From Streptomyces sp. C10-9-1 (lineage in GTDB: Bacteria > Actinomycetota > Actinomycetes > Streptomycetales > Streptomycetaceae), in assembly GCF_024497955.1 (NCBI RefSeq), contig NZ_JANHKP010000003.1:248001-312000 (forward strand): a stretch of DNA of 64,000 bases, given 5' to 3'. This document shows positions 31,485-40,896 of the stretch, piece by piece. The notes below the pieces were generated by a model. It was not told the origin of the DNA. It searched no databases and saw only the letters and a list, made by a program, of their open reading frames with translations. Position numbers and translations under genes: made by a program. The number at the start of each line of letters is the position of its first letter. The stretch's first letter is position 1.

Positions 31485-32944
31485 CGCGGTGCTGTCCCGT
31501 CCGACGGCAGCCCGTACCCCGCCAGGCACTCCCGCACCAGGGTCTCGCAGGCTTCGGTGTCGCCCTCCCACGCCTGCTGGGCCAGGTACACGTGCGGAGC
31601 CCCGTGCGAGAGGGTCTCGTACTGCTCCTGGCGTGCGGCGAACTCGGTGCCGAGGGCGTCCCAGGCGAGCTTGAGCAGCTTGACGCGCTCCTCGGCGCCG
31701 TGCCCGGGCGCTCCGAGGAACCGGCGCACCAGGGGCCCGAGCTCGGGGTGGAGCAGGTCCTCCCCCGAGGCGGGCAGCTGGACGACCCCGCCGCCCGCGA
31801 GCTGCCGTACCTCCCGCAGGGCGGCCGGGTACAGCTCGCCCGCCATGATGCGCTGGGCGTAGGAGATCTCCCGTCCCGGCATCACCCCGCCGCGCCCGGA
31901 GTCGACCTGCTCGAAGGACGCCTCCGCGGCGAGCACGAAGGCCTTCGCCTGGGCGACCCGGCCCATCATCCGGCCCACCGCCTGGGTGACGGGCGGCAGC
32001 TCGTAGGTGCCGCCCGCCTTGGCCAGCAGGATCGCCAGCCCGGTCAGGAACTCCAGCTTGGTCCAGAAGCGGGTGGCCGCCTGGTGCACGAGGTTCACGT
32101 AGGCCGGCGTGTGCCACCACATCCGGAAGGCGGCGTCCACGTCCCGGTAGGTGAGCACGCGCTCCCAGGGGACGAAGACGTCGTCGCAGACGAGCAGCAC
32201 GTCGTTCTCGTCGAAGCGCGAGGACAGCGGGTTGTCGAACAGGCTGCGCGCGCGGCCCTCGTAGGAGGTGCGGGCCAGGAGGGTGAGGCCGGGGGTGGCC
32301 ACGGGGATGCTGAAGGACACGGCCTGCTCGGTGTCCTGCGGGGCCAGCGGTTCGATCGTGCCGACCAGCACCTCGTCGGCGAAGGCGGCGGCCGTGCCGA
32401 TCATCTTGGCGCCGCGGACGACGACCCCGCCGTCCTTCTCGGCCACGACGCGCACCGCGGGGTCGTCCCCGTCGCGGGGGCCGCCCGCCGCGGTGCGGCT
32501 GGCGCGGGGGTTGGTCAGGGTGAAGGCGGCGTACAGGTCGCCCTCGGCCATCCGCCGGTGGAGGGCCCGGGCGTGGTCCGCGCCGTCGAAGCCCCCGGTG
32601 GTGAACACGCCGGGGGCGGCGGTGAAGGCGGTCGCGGCGGCGGCCATGCAGTCCGGGGTCCGGCCCAGGAAGCCGTAGGCGGCCTCGGCCCAGATCTTGT
32701 GGGCGCGGCGGCGGGCGACGAGGTCCGCGTGGCCGCGGGGGACGGTGAAGGCGCGGTGGACACCGCCGGCGGCGAGGGCCGCGGAGTGCTCGGAGTCGTG
32801 TGCGAGGTCGTAGAGCCGGCCGAGGGAGGCCGCGGTGTTGCGGAAGGCCGGATGGCGGGTGACGTCGCGGGCGCGCTCGCCGTCGATCCACACCTCCCGT
32901 CCGTCCCGCAGTGAGGCGAGGTACTCCTGGCCGGACCTGGTCAA
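31481..32944 (-). CDS. HpaB-type FADH2-dependent aromatic hydroxylase
   Basis: Two-component flavin monooxygenase of the 4-hydroxyphenylacetate 3-hydroxylase family (acyl-CoA dehydrogenase-like fold), 487 residues. GQEYLASLRDGREVWIDGER at the start is diagnostic, followed by DVTRHPAFRNTAASLGRLYDL, FTLTNPRASRT, VVRGAKMIGTAAAFADEVLV, DVFVPWERVLTYRDVDAAF and the C-terminal helical part with FWTKLEFLTGLAILLAKAGG. Such enzymes hydroxylate phenols ortho to OH and need FADH2 from a separate reductase; no HpaC-like reductase is in the window, so an unlinked one must serve. Start TTG at 32944, five bases after GAGGAG. First gene of the four-gene operon. Confidence 0.88.
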   Translation of the reverse strand: MTRSGQEYLASLRDGREVWIDGERARDVTRHPAFRNTAASLGRLYDLAHDSEHSAALAAGGVHRAFTVPRGHADLVARRRAHKIWAEAAYGFLGRTPDCMAAAATAFTAAPGVFTTGGFDGADHARALHRRMAEGDLYAAFTLTNPRASRTAAGGPRDGDDPAVRVVAEKDGGVVVRGAKMIGTAAAFADEVLVGTIEPLAPQDTEQAVSFSIPVATPGLTLLARTSYEGRARSLFDNPLSSRFDENDVLLVCDDVFVPWERVLTYRDVDAAFRMWWHTPAYVNLVHQAATRFWTKLEFLTGLAILLAKAGGTYELPPVTQAVGRMMGRVAQAKAFVLAAEASFEQVDSGRGGVMPGREISYAQRIMAGELYPAALREVRQLAGGGVVQLPASGEDLLHPELGPLVRRFLGAPGHGAEERVKLLKLAWDALGTEFAARQEQYETLSHGAPHVYLAQQAWEGDTEACETLVRECLAGYGLPSDGTAPR

Positions 32945-33024
32945 CGTTGCTCCTCGAACCGAAAGAACCGCGGACGACGGGTTTCAGCCGAGCCTCCACG
33001 GCGCCGGCGGGGCCGGGCAATGAA

Positions 33025-33050
33025 CGACCGTCCAGCGGTCCTTAAGAACC
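33025..33050 (-). promoter_or_regulatory. Candidate operator upstream of the oxygenase operon
   Basis: In the 124-bp gap before the HpaB-type gene, GGTCCTTAAGAACC (33037-33050) is a palindrome with one mismatched pair, and ACCG tccag CGGT (33027-33039) overlaps its left half. The position is right for the promoter and for binding of the adjacent AraC protein. Binding is inference. Confidence 0.4.
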
Positions 33051-33068
33051 GGCCAGGGCCGCGGGCGC

Positions 33069-34064
33069 TCATGCGGCGGGCACCCGCCCGGCCCGGTACT
33101 CCCCCGGCGTCATCCCGAACCACTTGCGAAACGCCAGGTGGAAGCCGACGGCGCTCTGGTAGCCGACGCGCCCGGGGACCGCCGACTGCGGCAGCACGGT
33201 CTCCTCCAGCAGCCGGGCCGCCTCCTGCATCCGCCGCCCCGTCAGATGGCGTGCCGGGGCCTCGCCGACCAGCTCCCGGAAGGCGGCGGTGAACGCGGAG
33301 CGGGACATGCCGACCTCGCGGGCCAGCGACTCGATGGTCCAGGGCTCGGCGAAGCGGGTGGCGATGACGACCATGGCCCGGCTGATACCCGGGTGCCCGA
33401 GGACCGGCAGGGCGTCGGGCGTTCCCGCGAGTTCGCTCAGCAGCGGCCGGAGCGCCAGGACCAGGGCCATCTCGAAGGCGCGCAGGGTGATCAGCCGGTC
33501 CCCGGGGCCGACGGGCCGGTCGGTGGTCGCGAGCAGGCGCAGCGTGTCCCGGAGCAGGGGCTCCCTCTCGACCTGGGTGCCGTCCAGCACCAGTGCCCAG
33601 GGGAGCGCCTTGTACAGGCCCGTCGCGACGCTCGCGTCGTAGTGCAGCCCCGCGCACAGCAGCCGGCTGACGGGCCCCTCCCCCTCGATGCGTATCTCGC
33701 CGGAGGTGCCCGGCCGCCGCTCGGGCAGCACGGCGGCGAGCGAGACGCCGCGGCGGTCGGGCGAGTCGGCGAGCCGGTGGGCCGTACCGGTCGGGAAGAC
33801 CGCCAGATCGCCCTCGCGCAGATGGATCGGCGTCCGGCCCTCGCCGGTGATCCAGCAGCCGCCCTCGGTGATGAAGTGCAGGACGGCGCAGCTCTGCTCG
33901 GCGTCGCCTTCGATGGCCCAGGGGGCTCGCACATGCCAGCGGCTGTCGAACACGCCGGTGAGGCGGAGGGGTTTCAGCAGTTCGCTGAGAAGGTCCCCGT
34001 CCTCGCCGTCGTCGTCGCCCCGTCCGGGCGACCGGGCCTCAGGTCGGTGCTTCGGTCGGTCCAT
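33069..34064 (-). CDS. AraC-family transcriptional regulator (cupin sensor)
   Basis: 331 residues. The N-terminal sensory domain (about 25-195) is cupin-like: LRLTGVFDSRWHVRAPWAI, HFITEGGCWITGEG, HLREGDLAVFPTGTAHRL. The C-terminal double helix-turn-helix (about 225-325) includes TIESLAREVGMSRSAFTAAF and VGYQSAVGFHLAFRKWFGMTPGEYR, the AraC signature. ATG at 34064 has GAAGGA eight bases upstream; longer frames to 35186 are antisense to the reductase gene. Divergent from the NmrA-type reductase and just upstream of the oxygenase operon, so it probably regulates both in response to an aromatic or pathway ligand (inference). Confidence 0.9.
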   Translation of the reverse strand: MDRPKHRPEARSPGRGDDDGEDGDLLSELLKPLRLTGVFDSRWHVRAPWAIEGDAEQSCAVLHFITEGGCWITGEGRTPIHLREGDLAVFPTGTAHRLADSPDRRGVSLAAVLPERRPGTSGEIRIEGEGPVSRLLCAGLHYDASVATGLYKALPWALVLDGTQVEREPLLRDTLRLLATTDRPVGPGDRLITLRAFEMALVLALRPLLSELAGTPDALPVLGHPGISRAMVVIATRFAEPWTIESLAREVGMSRSAFTAAFRELVGEAPARHLTGRRMQEAARLLEETVLPQSAVPGRVGYQSAVGFHLAFRKWFGMTPGEYRAGRVPAA

Positions 34065-34181
34065 TGGACGATCCTTCAACCCCCGCCCCGGATTGTTAAT
34101 TGATCGGCCGAACTCGCCGCCACGAGCCTTGAGGAGCCGTTCGCGGCAGCATGCACACCCTACCGAAGGGCTTTCACACTC
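34065..34181. promoter_or_regulatory. Divergent promoter region of the AraC and reductase genes
   Basis: 117 bp with an AT-rich centre (GATTGTTAATTGATCGG near 34090-34107) that stands out from the GC-rich surroundings and likely carries both promoters and an AraC site. Confidence 0.45.
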
Positions 34182-35129
34182 ATGTCCGATCACATTCCCA
34201 TGCGCGTCGCGGTGGTGGGCGCGACCGGCCATCAGGGCGGTGCGACGGCACGGCTGCTCGCGAGCCGGGGCCATCCGGTGCGCACCCTGAGCCGGCGTCC
34301 GCAGGCCGACCGGCCGGCGCTGCCCGGTGTACTCGTCATCGACGGGGACCTCGGCCGGCAGGAGGACGTGCACCGGCTCTTCGACGGCGCGACCCACGCG
34401 GTGGTGGCGATGCCGCTGGTCTACGAGGCGGAGAAGGTGATGCGCTACGCCCAGCACCTGGCCAAGGCGGCGCGGGAGAGCAGGCTGCGGCGGATCGTCT
34501 ACAACGCCAACACCCGGATGCCGTCCGGGACCACGCGGCTGGCCGCGTTCGAGACACGGCGGCTGGCCGAGACGGTGCTGCGGGAGGGGCTGGCGGACGG
34601 GGGTGCGGAGCTGGTGGTGCTCCGGCCGCCCGTGTACCTGGACAACCTCTTCAGCCCGTGGAACGGCCCGGCCCTGGTCGACGACGGCGTGCTGGCCTAT
34701 CCGCTGCCCGCGGACTCCCCTGTGGCGTGGCTGTCGCTGCGGGACCTGGCGGGCGCCGTGGCCGCCGCGCTGACGGCCGAGGGGGTCGGGGGGCGCTCGT
34801 TCGACATCGGGGGCGAGCGGAGCCTGACGGGCGCCGAACTCGCGGAGGCGTTCGGGCGCGGACTGGGGCGCACCGTCGAATACCGGCCGCTCGGGCCGGA
34901 GGTGTTCGAGCGCACGCTCGCGCGGATCCTGGGCCCGGCCTCGGCACACGGCGTGGCGGGCGTCTACCACTTCATGGCCGGGCGGACGGAGCCGCTGCTG
35001 ATGGCGGACGACGGAGGGGAGTGGACGAAGGCGCTGGACACGGCGCCGGCACCGGTGGAGGAGTGGGTGGCGCGCCAGCCGTGGCGGACCTGGTCGGAGC
35101 GGCCCGTGCAGACGGCGGAGCCGGCCTGA
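34182..35129 (+). CDS. NmrA-like NAD(P)-binding reductase/sensor protein
   Basis: 315 residues, cytoplasmic, atypical short-chain dehydrogenase fold. Dinucleotide-binding motif VAVVGATGHQGGATARLLAS is the GxxGxxG type; VRTLSRRPQA follows with the arginine that favours NADP. The catalytic Tyr/Lys pair of classical SDRs is not evident, which is usual in NmrA/HSCARG proteins that act as redox sensors, though some are quinone or isoflavone-type reductases. LRPPVYLDNLFSPW and FDIGGERSLTGAELAEAFGR are family features. Divergent from the AraC regulator, so probably part of the same regulon. ATG at 34182; a second ATG seven codons in (34200) also fits. Confidence 0.85.
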   Translation: MSDHIPMRVAVVGATGHQGGATARLLASRGHPVRTLSRRPQADRPALPGVLVIDGDLGRQEDVHRLFDGATHAVVAMPLVYEAEKVMRYAQHLAKAARESRLRRIVYNANTRMPSGTTRLAAFETRRLAETVLREGLADGGAELVVLRPPVYLDNLFSPWNGPALVDDGVLAYPLPADSPVAWLSLRDLAGAVAAALTAEGVGGRSFDIGGERSLTGAELAEAFGRGLGRTVEYRPLGPEVFERTLARILGPASAHGVAGVYHFMAGRTEPLLMADDGGEWTKALDTAPAPVEEWVARQPWRTWSERPVQTAEPA

Positions 35130-35165
35130 GCGCGCGGCGCGCGGCCCGTATACGAGCTCCGGGAG

Positions 35166-35201
35166 AAGGACCGGTTCCGCCAACACGGCGGACCGGTCCT
35201 T
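35166..35201 (+). terminator. Terminator after the NmrA-type gene
   Basis: 15-bp stem with one bulged T (AAGGACCGGT T CCGCC at 35166-35181; GGCGG ACCGGTCCTT at 35187-35201) and a 5-nt loop, about 37 bp after the stop, followed by a T-rich stretch. Confidence 0.75.
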
Positions 35202-35212
35202 CCTCGTGCGTC

Positions 35213-35241
35213 TTGTCGATCCTGCTACGTCCTAGTAGTTA
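35213..35241 (+). promoter_or_regulatory. Candidate glgE operon promoter
   Basis: TTGTCG (35213-35218) and TAGTTA (35236-35241) with a 17-bp spacer, about 230 bp before glgE. The rest of 35130-35468 holds a small hairpin (CCCCGCG / CGCGGGG near 35257-35275) and a leader of unusual composition, but no convincing gene. Confidence 0.4.
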
Positions 35242-35468
35242 ACACATAGCCGGATTGCCCCGCGCGGGACGCGGGGAAGGCTCATCCGGTACGCCTGCGC
35301 GCACCCCCGAGACCGCATCCTTTCCGTCCACCCGAGTGAACGCGGACTGGAGCCGACATGCACGCACCCGGCCGACCACCTGCCGAGCAGTTACAAAGTA
35401 GACACACACTGCGCAATCCCTCTCCATGTGCGCGAACCGACCTGCCCGCACAGCCCCCAGGTGATGTT

Positions 35469-37462
35469 GTGAAATCGCTGATTGGCCGCATTCCCGTCCT
35501 GGACGTACGCCCGCTCGTCGACTGCGGAAGACGTCCCGCCAAGGCGGTGGCGGGTGAGACCTTCCAGATCACCGCCACCGTCTTCCGCGAGGGCCACGAC
35601 GCCGTCGCCGCCGACGTGGTGCTGCGCGACCCGCGCGGCCGCAGGGCCCCGTTCACCCCGATGCGGGAACTGGCCCCCGGCACCGACCGCTGGGGTGCCT
35701 GGGTCACCCCCGAGACCGAGGGCGACTGGACCTACGCCGTGGAGGCGTGGAGCGACCCGGTGGCCACCTGGCGGCACACCGCGGACGTCAAGGTCCCGGC
35801 GGGCATCGACACGGAGCTCGTGCTGGCGGAGGGCGCCGAGCTGTACGAGCGCGCCGCCGCCGGGGTGCCGAAGAAGGACGGCCGGGAGTACGTGCTGGCC
35901 GTGGCCGACGCGCTGCGCGACGGCTCCCGCCCGCCCGCCGCCCGGCTCGGGGCCGTGCGCTGCCCCGACGCGAGCGGTGCCCTGGCACGCCATCCGCTGC
36001 GCGAACTGGTGAGCTCCTCGGCCCGGCTGCCGCTGCGGGTGGAGCGGCGCAGGGCCCTGTTCGGCTCCTGGTACGAGCTGTTCCCGCGCTCCGAGGGGGC
36101 GGTCCTCGCGGAGGGCGAGCCCCCGGTGTCCGGCACCTTCCGCACCGCCGCCGAGCGCCTGCCCGCCGTCGCGGCGATGGGCTTCGACGTGGTGTACCTG
36201 CCGCCGATCCACCCCATCGGCGCCACGCACCGCAAGGGCCCGGACAACGCGCTGACCGCGGGCGCCCACGACGTCGGGGTGCCCTGGGCGATCGGCTCGG
36301 CCGAGGGCGGCCACGACGCGGTCCACCCGGACCTGGGCACGCTCGCCGACTTCGACCACTTCGTGCGGGCGGCGCGCTCCCTGCGGCTGGAGGTGGCCCT
36401 CGACTTCGCCCTCCAGTGCTCGCCCGACCACCCCTGGGTCAAGGAGCACCCCGAGTGGTTCCGCCACCGGCCCGACGGCTCCATCGCCTACGCCGAGAAC
36501 CCCCCGAAGAAGTACCAGGACATCTACCCGGTCGCGTTCGACGCGGACATGCCCGGGCTGGTGACGGAGAGCGTACGCGTCCTGCGCTTCTGGATGGACC
36601 GCGGTGTGCGCATCTTCCGGGTGGACAACCCGCACACCAAGCCCGTCGTCTTCTGGGAGCGCGTACTGGGGGAGATCCGCCGCACCGACCCGGACGTCGT
36701 CTTCCTGGCGGAGGCGTTCACCCGCCCGGCGATGATGCACGCCCTGGCGGCGGTGGGCTTCCAGCAGTCGTACACGTACTTCACCTGGCGCACCGCCAAG
36801 CACGAGCTGACGGAGTACATGGCGGAGCTGACCGGCGAGGCGGCCTCCTACATGCGGCCGAACTTCTTCGTGAACACGCCCGACATCCTGCACGGCTACC
36901 TCCAGGAGGGCGGCCGCCCCGCCTTCGAGGTGCGGGCCGTACTGGGCGCCACGCTCTCCCCCTCCTGGGGCGTCTACGCGGGCTACGAGCTCTGCGAGAA
37001 CACCCCGCTGCGCCCCGGGAGCGAGGAGTACCTCGGCTCGGAGAAGTACGAGCTGAGGCCGCGGGACTGGGAGGCGGCCGAGCGCGAGGGCCGTACGATC
37101 ACCCCGCTGATCACCCAGCTGAACCGGCTGCGGCGCCGCCATCCGGCGCTCCAGCAGCTGCGCGACATCCACTTCCACCACGTCGACAACGACGCGGTCA
37201 TCGCCTACTCGAAGCGCTCGGGAGCGGACGTCGTCCTCGTCGTCGCGAACCTCGACCCCCACCACACCCAGGAGGCGACGGTCTCGTTGGACATGCTGCG
37301 ACTCGGGTTCGAAGAACACGAGACCGTACCGGTGCGCGATGAGCTCACCGGCGAGACCTATCACTGGGGCAGAGCCGTCTATGTGCGCCTAGAGCCGGGC
37401 GTCACGCCCGCGCACATCGTCGCCCTGCGACCGTCCCCGCAGACCGGAGGGTCACCCACATC

Positions 37463-37466
<4 letters not shown>
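35469..37466 (+). CDS. glgE: Maltosyltransferase GlgE (alpha-1,4-glucan:maltose-1-phosphate)
   Basis: GH13_3 enzyme extending alpha-1,4-glucans with maltosyl units from maltose-1-phosphate. 665 residues. N-terminal [20 protein letters not shown] and [19 protein letters not shown] are typical; the barrel has [14 protein letters not shown], nucleophile D386 in [12 protein letters not shown] and acid/base E415 in FLAEAFTRP, with the same 29-residue spacing as S. coelicolor GlgEI (D394/E423, from memory). An ATG at 35358 would add 37 residues, but that stretch has a TTA codon and low GC3, unlike the gene, so GTG at 35469 is preferred. treS starts inside its stop codon. First gene of the glgE-treS-pep2-glgB set. 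Confidence 0.95.
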
Positions 37467-39283
<1,817 letters not shown>

Positions 39284-39295
39284 CCCCCGGGGACC

Positions 39296-39319
39296 GGGGG
39301 CGTCCGAAACGGCGCCCCC
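39296..39319 (+). terminator. Small hairpin between treS and pep2
   Basis: GGGGGCG T CCG AAA CGG CGCCCCC, a 10-bp stem with one bulged T and a 3-nt loop, 13 bp after treS. Possibly attenuates the operon; weak evidence. Confidence 0.4.
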
Positions 39320-39449
39320 TGCTCCAGCGGGGCGGTTTCCCCCGCCCCGCTCCGGGCACTCTCCTCCTCATCCCCGCGCGCCGCCGGACAGCAACCGCTG
39401 CAATCCGGGACACTTTGCGCATTCGTGGTGTACCCGGGGAAAGGACGCG

Positions 39450-40841
39450 ATGCCCATGTCGGAGGCTGCATCCATCCGGACTCCGCTCGCCCTGCTTCCC
39501 TCCCTCGCACCACTGCTGGACCAATGGCTCCCCCGTCAGAGGTGGTTCGCCGGAAAGGGATCGGCCGTCACCGGATTCACCCTGGTGTCCGCCACCGAAC
39601 TCCTGCCGGTGCGCGGCCCGGGCCCCGGGCTGCTGCACCTCCTCGTCCGCGTACGGCAGGCCGACCGGCCCCGCTCCGACGAGGGCGACTGCTACCAACT
39701 GCTCATCGGCACCCGCCGGGTGCTCCCCCCGGCGCTGGCCCCCGCGCTGATCGGCCCCGCCCGGCAGGGCCCGCTGCGGGGCCTCACCCTCTACGAGGGC
39801 ACCCACGACCCGCGCCTCGCGGGCCTGCTGCTCGAACGCCTGCGCACCCCGGGAACCCTGGGGCCGCTGCGCTTCGAACGCTACGCGGGCGCGCCCGGCA
39901 CGCCCGTCCCCCCGAGCGGGCTGGCCGCGCGTCCGCTCGGCGCGGAGCAGTCCAACTCCTCCCTCGTGTACGGCGACGCCTACATCCTCAAGGTCTTCCG
40001 GCGCCTGCACCCGGGGCACAACCCGGACCTGGAGCTGCCGCTGGCCCTGGCCCGCGCCGGATGCGACCGGGTGCCCGTCCCCGTGGCCTGGTACGCGTCC
40101 GCCGAGCCGGGGCCCTACACCCTGGGCGTCCTCCAGCCGTTCCTGCGCGGCTCGCGGGACGGCTGGGTGCTGGCACTGGAGGCGCTCGCCGCGGGCGACC
40201 CCTTCCGCGCCGAGGCGGCCGAACTGGGCCGGGTGACCGCCGAGGTGCACACGGCCCTGGCCGACGCCCTGCCCGTCGTCAAGCTCGGCGGCGCGCAGGC
40301 CGGGGAACTGGCCGCGGGGATGGCCGCGCGGCTGGAGGCCGCCGCGCGGACCGTGCCCGCGCTGCGCCCGTACGCGCCGCGGCTGAGGGCCGCCTTCGAC
40401 GCGGTCGCCGCGCTGGGCCGCCGGGGCCGTATCTGGGCCGCCCAGCGGGTCCACGGCGACCTGCACCTCGGCCAGCTGCTGCGAGGCCCCGGAGGGGGCC
40501 CCTGGTCGGTGATCGACTTCGAGGGGGAGCCGACGCGGCCGCTCACCGAGCGCTGCCGCCCCCAGCCCGCCGTGCGCGACGTGGCGGGCATGCTCCGCTC
40601 CTTCGACTACGCGGCCCGCACCCACCGGCCGTGGAACCCCGCCTGGGCCCAGGCGTGCCGGGACGCCTACTGCACGGGCTACGCCCGCACCGCCGGTGCC
40701 GACCCCCGCGAGGAGCCCGCCCTGCTGCGCGCCTACGAGACCGACAAGGCCGTGTACGAGGCGGTGTACGAGGCCCGGCACCGGCCGGACTGGCTGCCCG
40801 TGCCGATGGCCGCCGTCGAGCGCCTCGCCGCCGACGACTGA
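39450..40841 (+). CDS. mak: Maltokinase (Pep2/Mak)
   Basis: Phosphorylates maltose to maltose-1-phosphate with ATP, giving the GlgE substrate. 463 residues, eukaryotic-like kinase fold. The N-terminal cap has [18 protein letters not shown] lobe [20 protein letters not shown] (invariant lysine in ILKVFR); catalytic loop [13 protein letters not shown] with HGD; metal-binding VIDFEGEP; C-terminal [19 protein letters not shown] as in known maltokinases. ATG at 39450 follows GAAAGGA; ATG two codons later is also possible. Known in Streptomyces as pep2. Its order treS-pep2-glgB is the standard GlgE-pathway arrangement. Confidence 0.95.
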   Translation: MPMSEAASIRTPLALLPSLAPLLDQWLPRQRWFAGKGSAVTGFTLVSATELLPVRGPGPGLLHLLVRVRQADRPRSDEGDCYQLLIGTRRVLPPALAPALIGPARQGPLRGLTLYEGTHDPRLAGLLLERLRTPGTLGPLRFERYAGAPGTPVPPSGLAARPLGAEQSNSSLVYGDAYILKVFRRLHPGHNPDLELPLALARAGCDRVPVPVAWYASAEPGPYTLGVLQPFLRGSRDGWVLALEALAAGDPFRAEAAELGRVTAEVHTALADALPVVKLGGAQAGELAAGMAARLEAAARTVPALRPYAPRLRAAFDAVAALGRRGRIWAAQRVHGDLHLGQLLRGPGGGPWSVIDFEGEPTRPLTERCRPQPAVRDVAGMLRSFDYAARTHRPWNPAWAQACRDAYCTGYARTAGADPREEPALLRAYETDKAVYEAVYEARHRPDWLPVPMAAVERLAADD

Positions 40842-40896
40842 CCACCGCTCCCGTCACCCCGTCACCCCGAACTCGCGCCCCCTGGAGGCCGACCCC

